A stretch of 64,000 nt of DNA, taken from assembly GCF_004346225.1 (NCBI RefSeq), contig NZ_SMAJ01000019.1:20209-84208 (forward strand), written 5' to 3'. The notes beneath the pieces are model-generated. The model was not told where the DNA came from, ran no database searches, and saw nothing but the letters and a program-made list of their open reading frames with translations. The position numbers and the translations under genes were made by a program. Positions 63,911 to 64,000 of the stretch are shown here, piece by piece; within the stretch, counting starts at the first letter, position 1, and each line of letters opens with the position of its first letter. The stretch is from Paralcaligenes ureilyticus. GTDB lineage: Bacteria > Pseudomonadota > Gammaproteobacteria > Burkholderiales > Burkholderiaceae_B.

Positions 63911-64000
63911 TGGTCAAGTTTTAGTGGACAGTTTCAAGTGAGTTTTTTGGATCCTACTTTTTCATACACATCGGGCGCCAAATAGCCCAATGTGGAGTGC
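63911..64000 (-). mobile_element. End of an IS3-family insertion sequence (truncated by window edge)
   Basis: The likely terminal inverted repeat TGGTCAAGTTTTAGTGGACA (63911-63930) is directly followed by the stop codon of a transposase read on the minus strand. Only the last 90 bp of the element are in the window, so its boundary is estimated from the TG start of the repeat. Confidence 0.7.
63934..64000 (-). CDS. IS3-family transposase OrfB, C-terminal fragment
   Basis: Only the last 22 codons lie in the window, read on the minus strand as HSTLGYLAPDVYEKV then GSKKLT and TGA. The HS-LGY-AP-YE pattern is the characteristic C-terminus of DDE integrase-type OrfB proteins of the IS3 family. The gene continues beyond position 64000. 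Confidence 0.75.
   Translation of the reverse strand, partial: HSTLGYLAPDVYEKVGSKKLT

Overview
The window looks like a chromosomal segment of a Burkholderiales bacterium, most likely Alcaligenaceae (Bordetella/Achromobacter/Pusillimonas-like). This rests on the rpmH-rnpA-yidD-yidC block divergent from dnaA-dnaN-gyrB without recF, a TctC/Bug-type receptor, CaiB/BaiF enzymes, and moderately high GC content. It is an inference from gene content; no rRNA or tRNA gene was recognised.

Layout. 1-1.1 kb: 3' part of a methionine-type aminotransferase. 1.1-1.5 kb: AT-rich DNA with a cluster of DnaA boxes, a candidate oriC. 1.5-2.6 kb: PPP-family phosphatase. 2.6-7.9 kb: complete urease cluster ureDABCEFG (minus strand). 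8.0-19.4 kb: a regulon in two convergent arms. The plus arm is iclR, a CaiB/BaiF CoA-transferase and a GctAB/IpdAB-like pair, with a Bug receptor divergent from iclR. The minus arm is an enoyl-CoA hydratase homologue, an acyl-CoA ligase, a divergent LarA homologue, and larC, larE and larB for the nickel-pincer cofactor. All three promoters carry the same 15-bp palindrome TCCTA-N5-TAGGA. 19.5-20.6 kb: a Fic protein. 20.7-23.5 kb: mnmE directly behind katA. 23.7-37.5 kb: sugar-acid catabolism, with GntR, two SDRs, an LDH2-type dehydrogenase, a UxaA-type and an IlvD-type dehydratase, a 2-hydroxyacid dehydrogenase, a carbohydrate ABC transporter and a DenD-like dehydrogenase. 37.5-42.3 kb: branched-chain-amino-acid-type ABC transporter livFGMHK. 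42.5-50.5 kb: yidC-yidD-rnpA-rpmH and dnaA-dnaN-gyrB. 50.8-57.6 kb: polar amino-acid-type ABC transporter, LysR regulator, flavoprotein monooxygenase and two carboxymuconolactone-decarboxylase-fold proteins. 57.7-63.7 kb: PAS-GAF-GGDEF protein, split lipoate ligase LplA/LplB, OPT transporter, GNAT and ICMT-like methyltransferase. 63.9-64.0 kb: end of an IS3-family element running off the window.

The most interesting part is the LarA regulon. The LarA homologue keeps the equivalents of the Ni-ligand histidine and one catalytic histidine but, in my manual alignment, lacks the tethering lysine and the second catalytic histidine. The GctB-like subunit has Val at the position of the catalytic Glu54 of glutaconate CoA-transferase. 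The enoyl-CoA hydratase homologue has Asp and Gly at the two catalytic Glu positions. Together with a shared operator this suggests an uncharacterised CoA-dependent catabolic pathway built around a nickel-pincer enzyme, placed beside the urease genes.

Other structure: a dispersed family of short GC-rich hairpin repeats (eight copies), a 222-bp nested palindromic element with a partial second copy at 63.8 kb, and about 20 kb of catabolic genes between yidC and mnmE, which are neighbours in many Proteobacteria.
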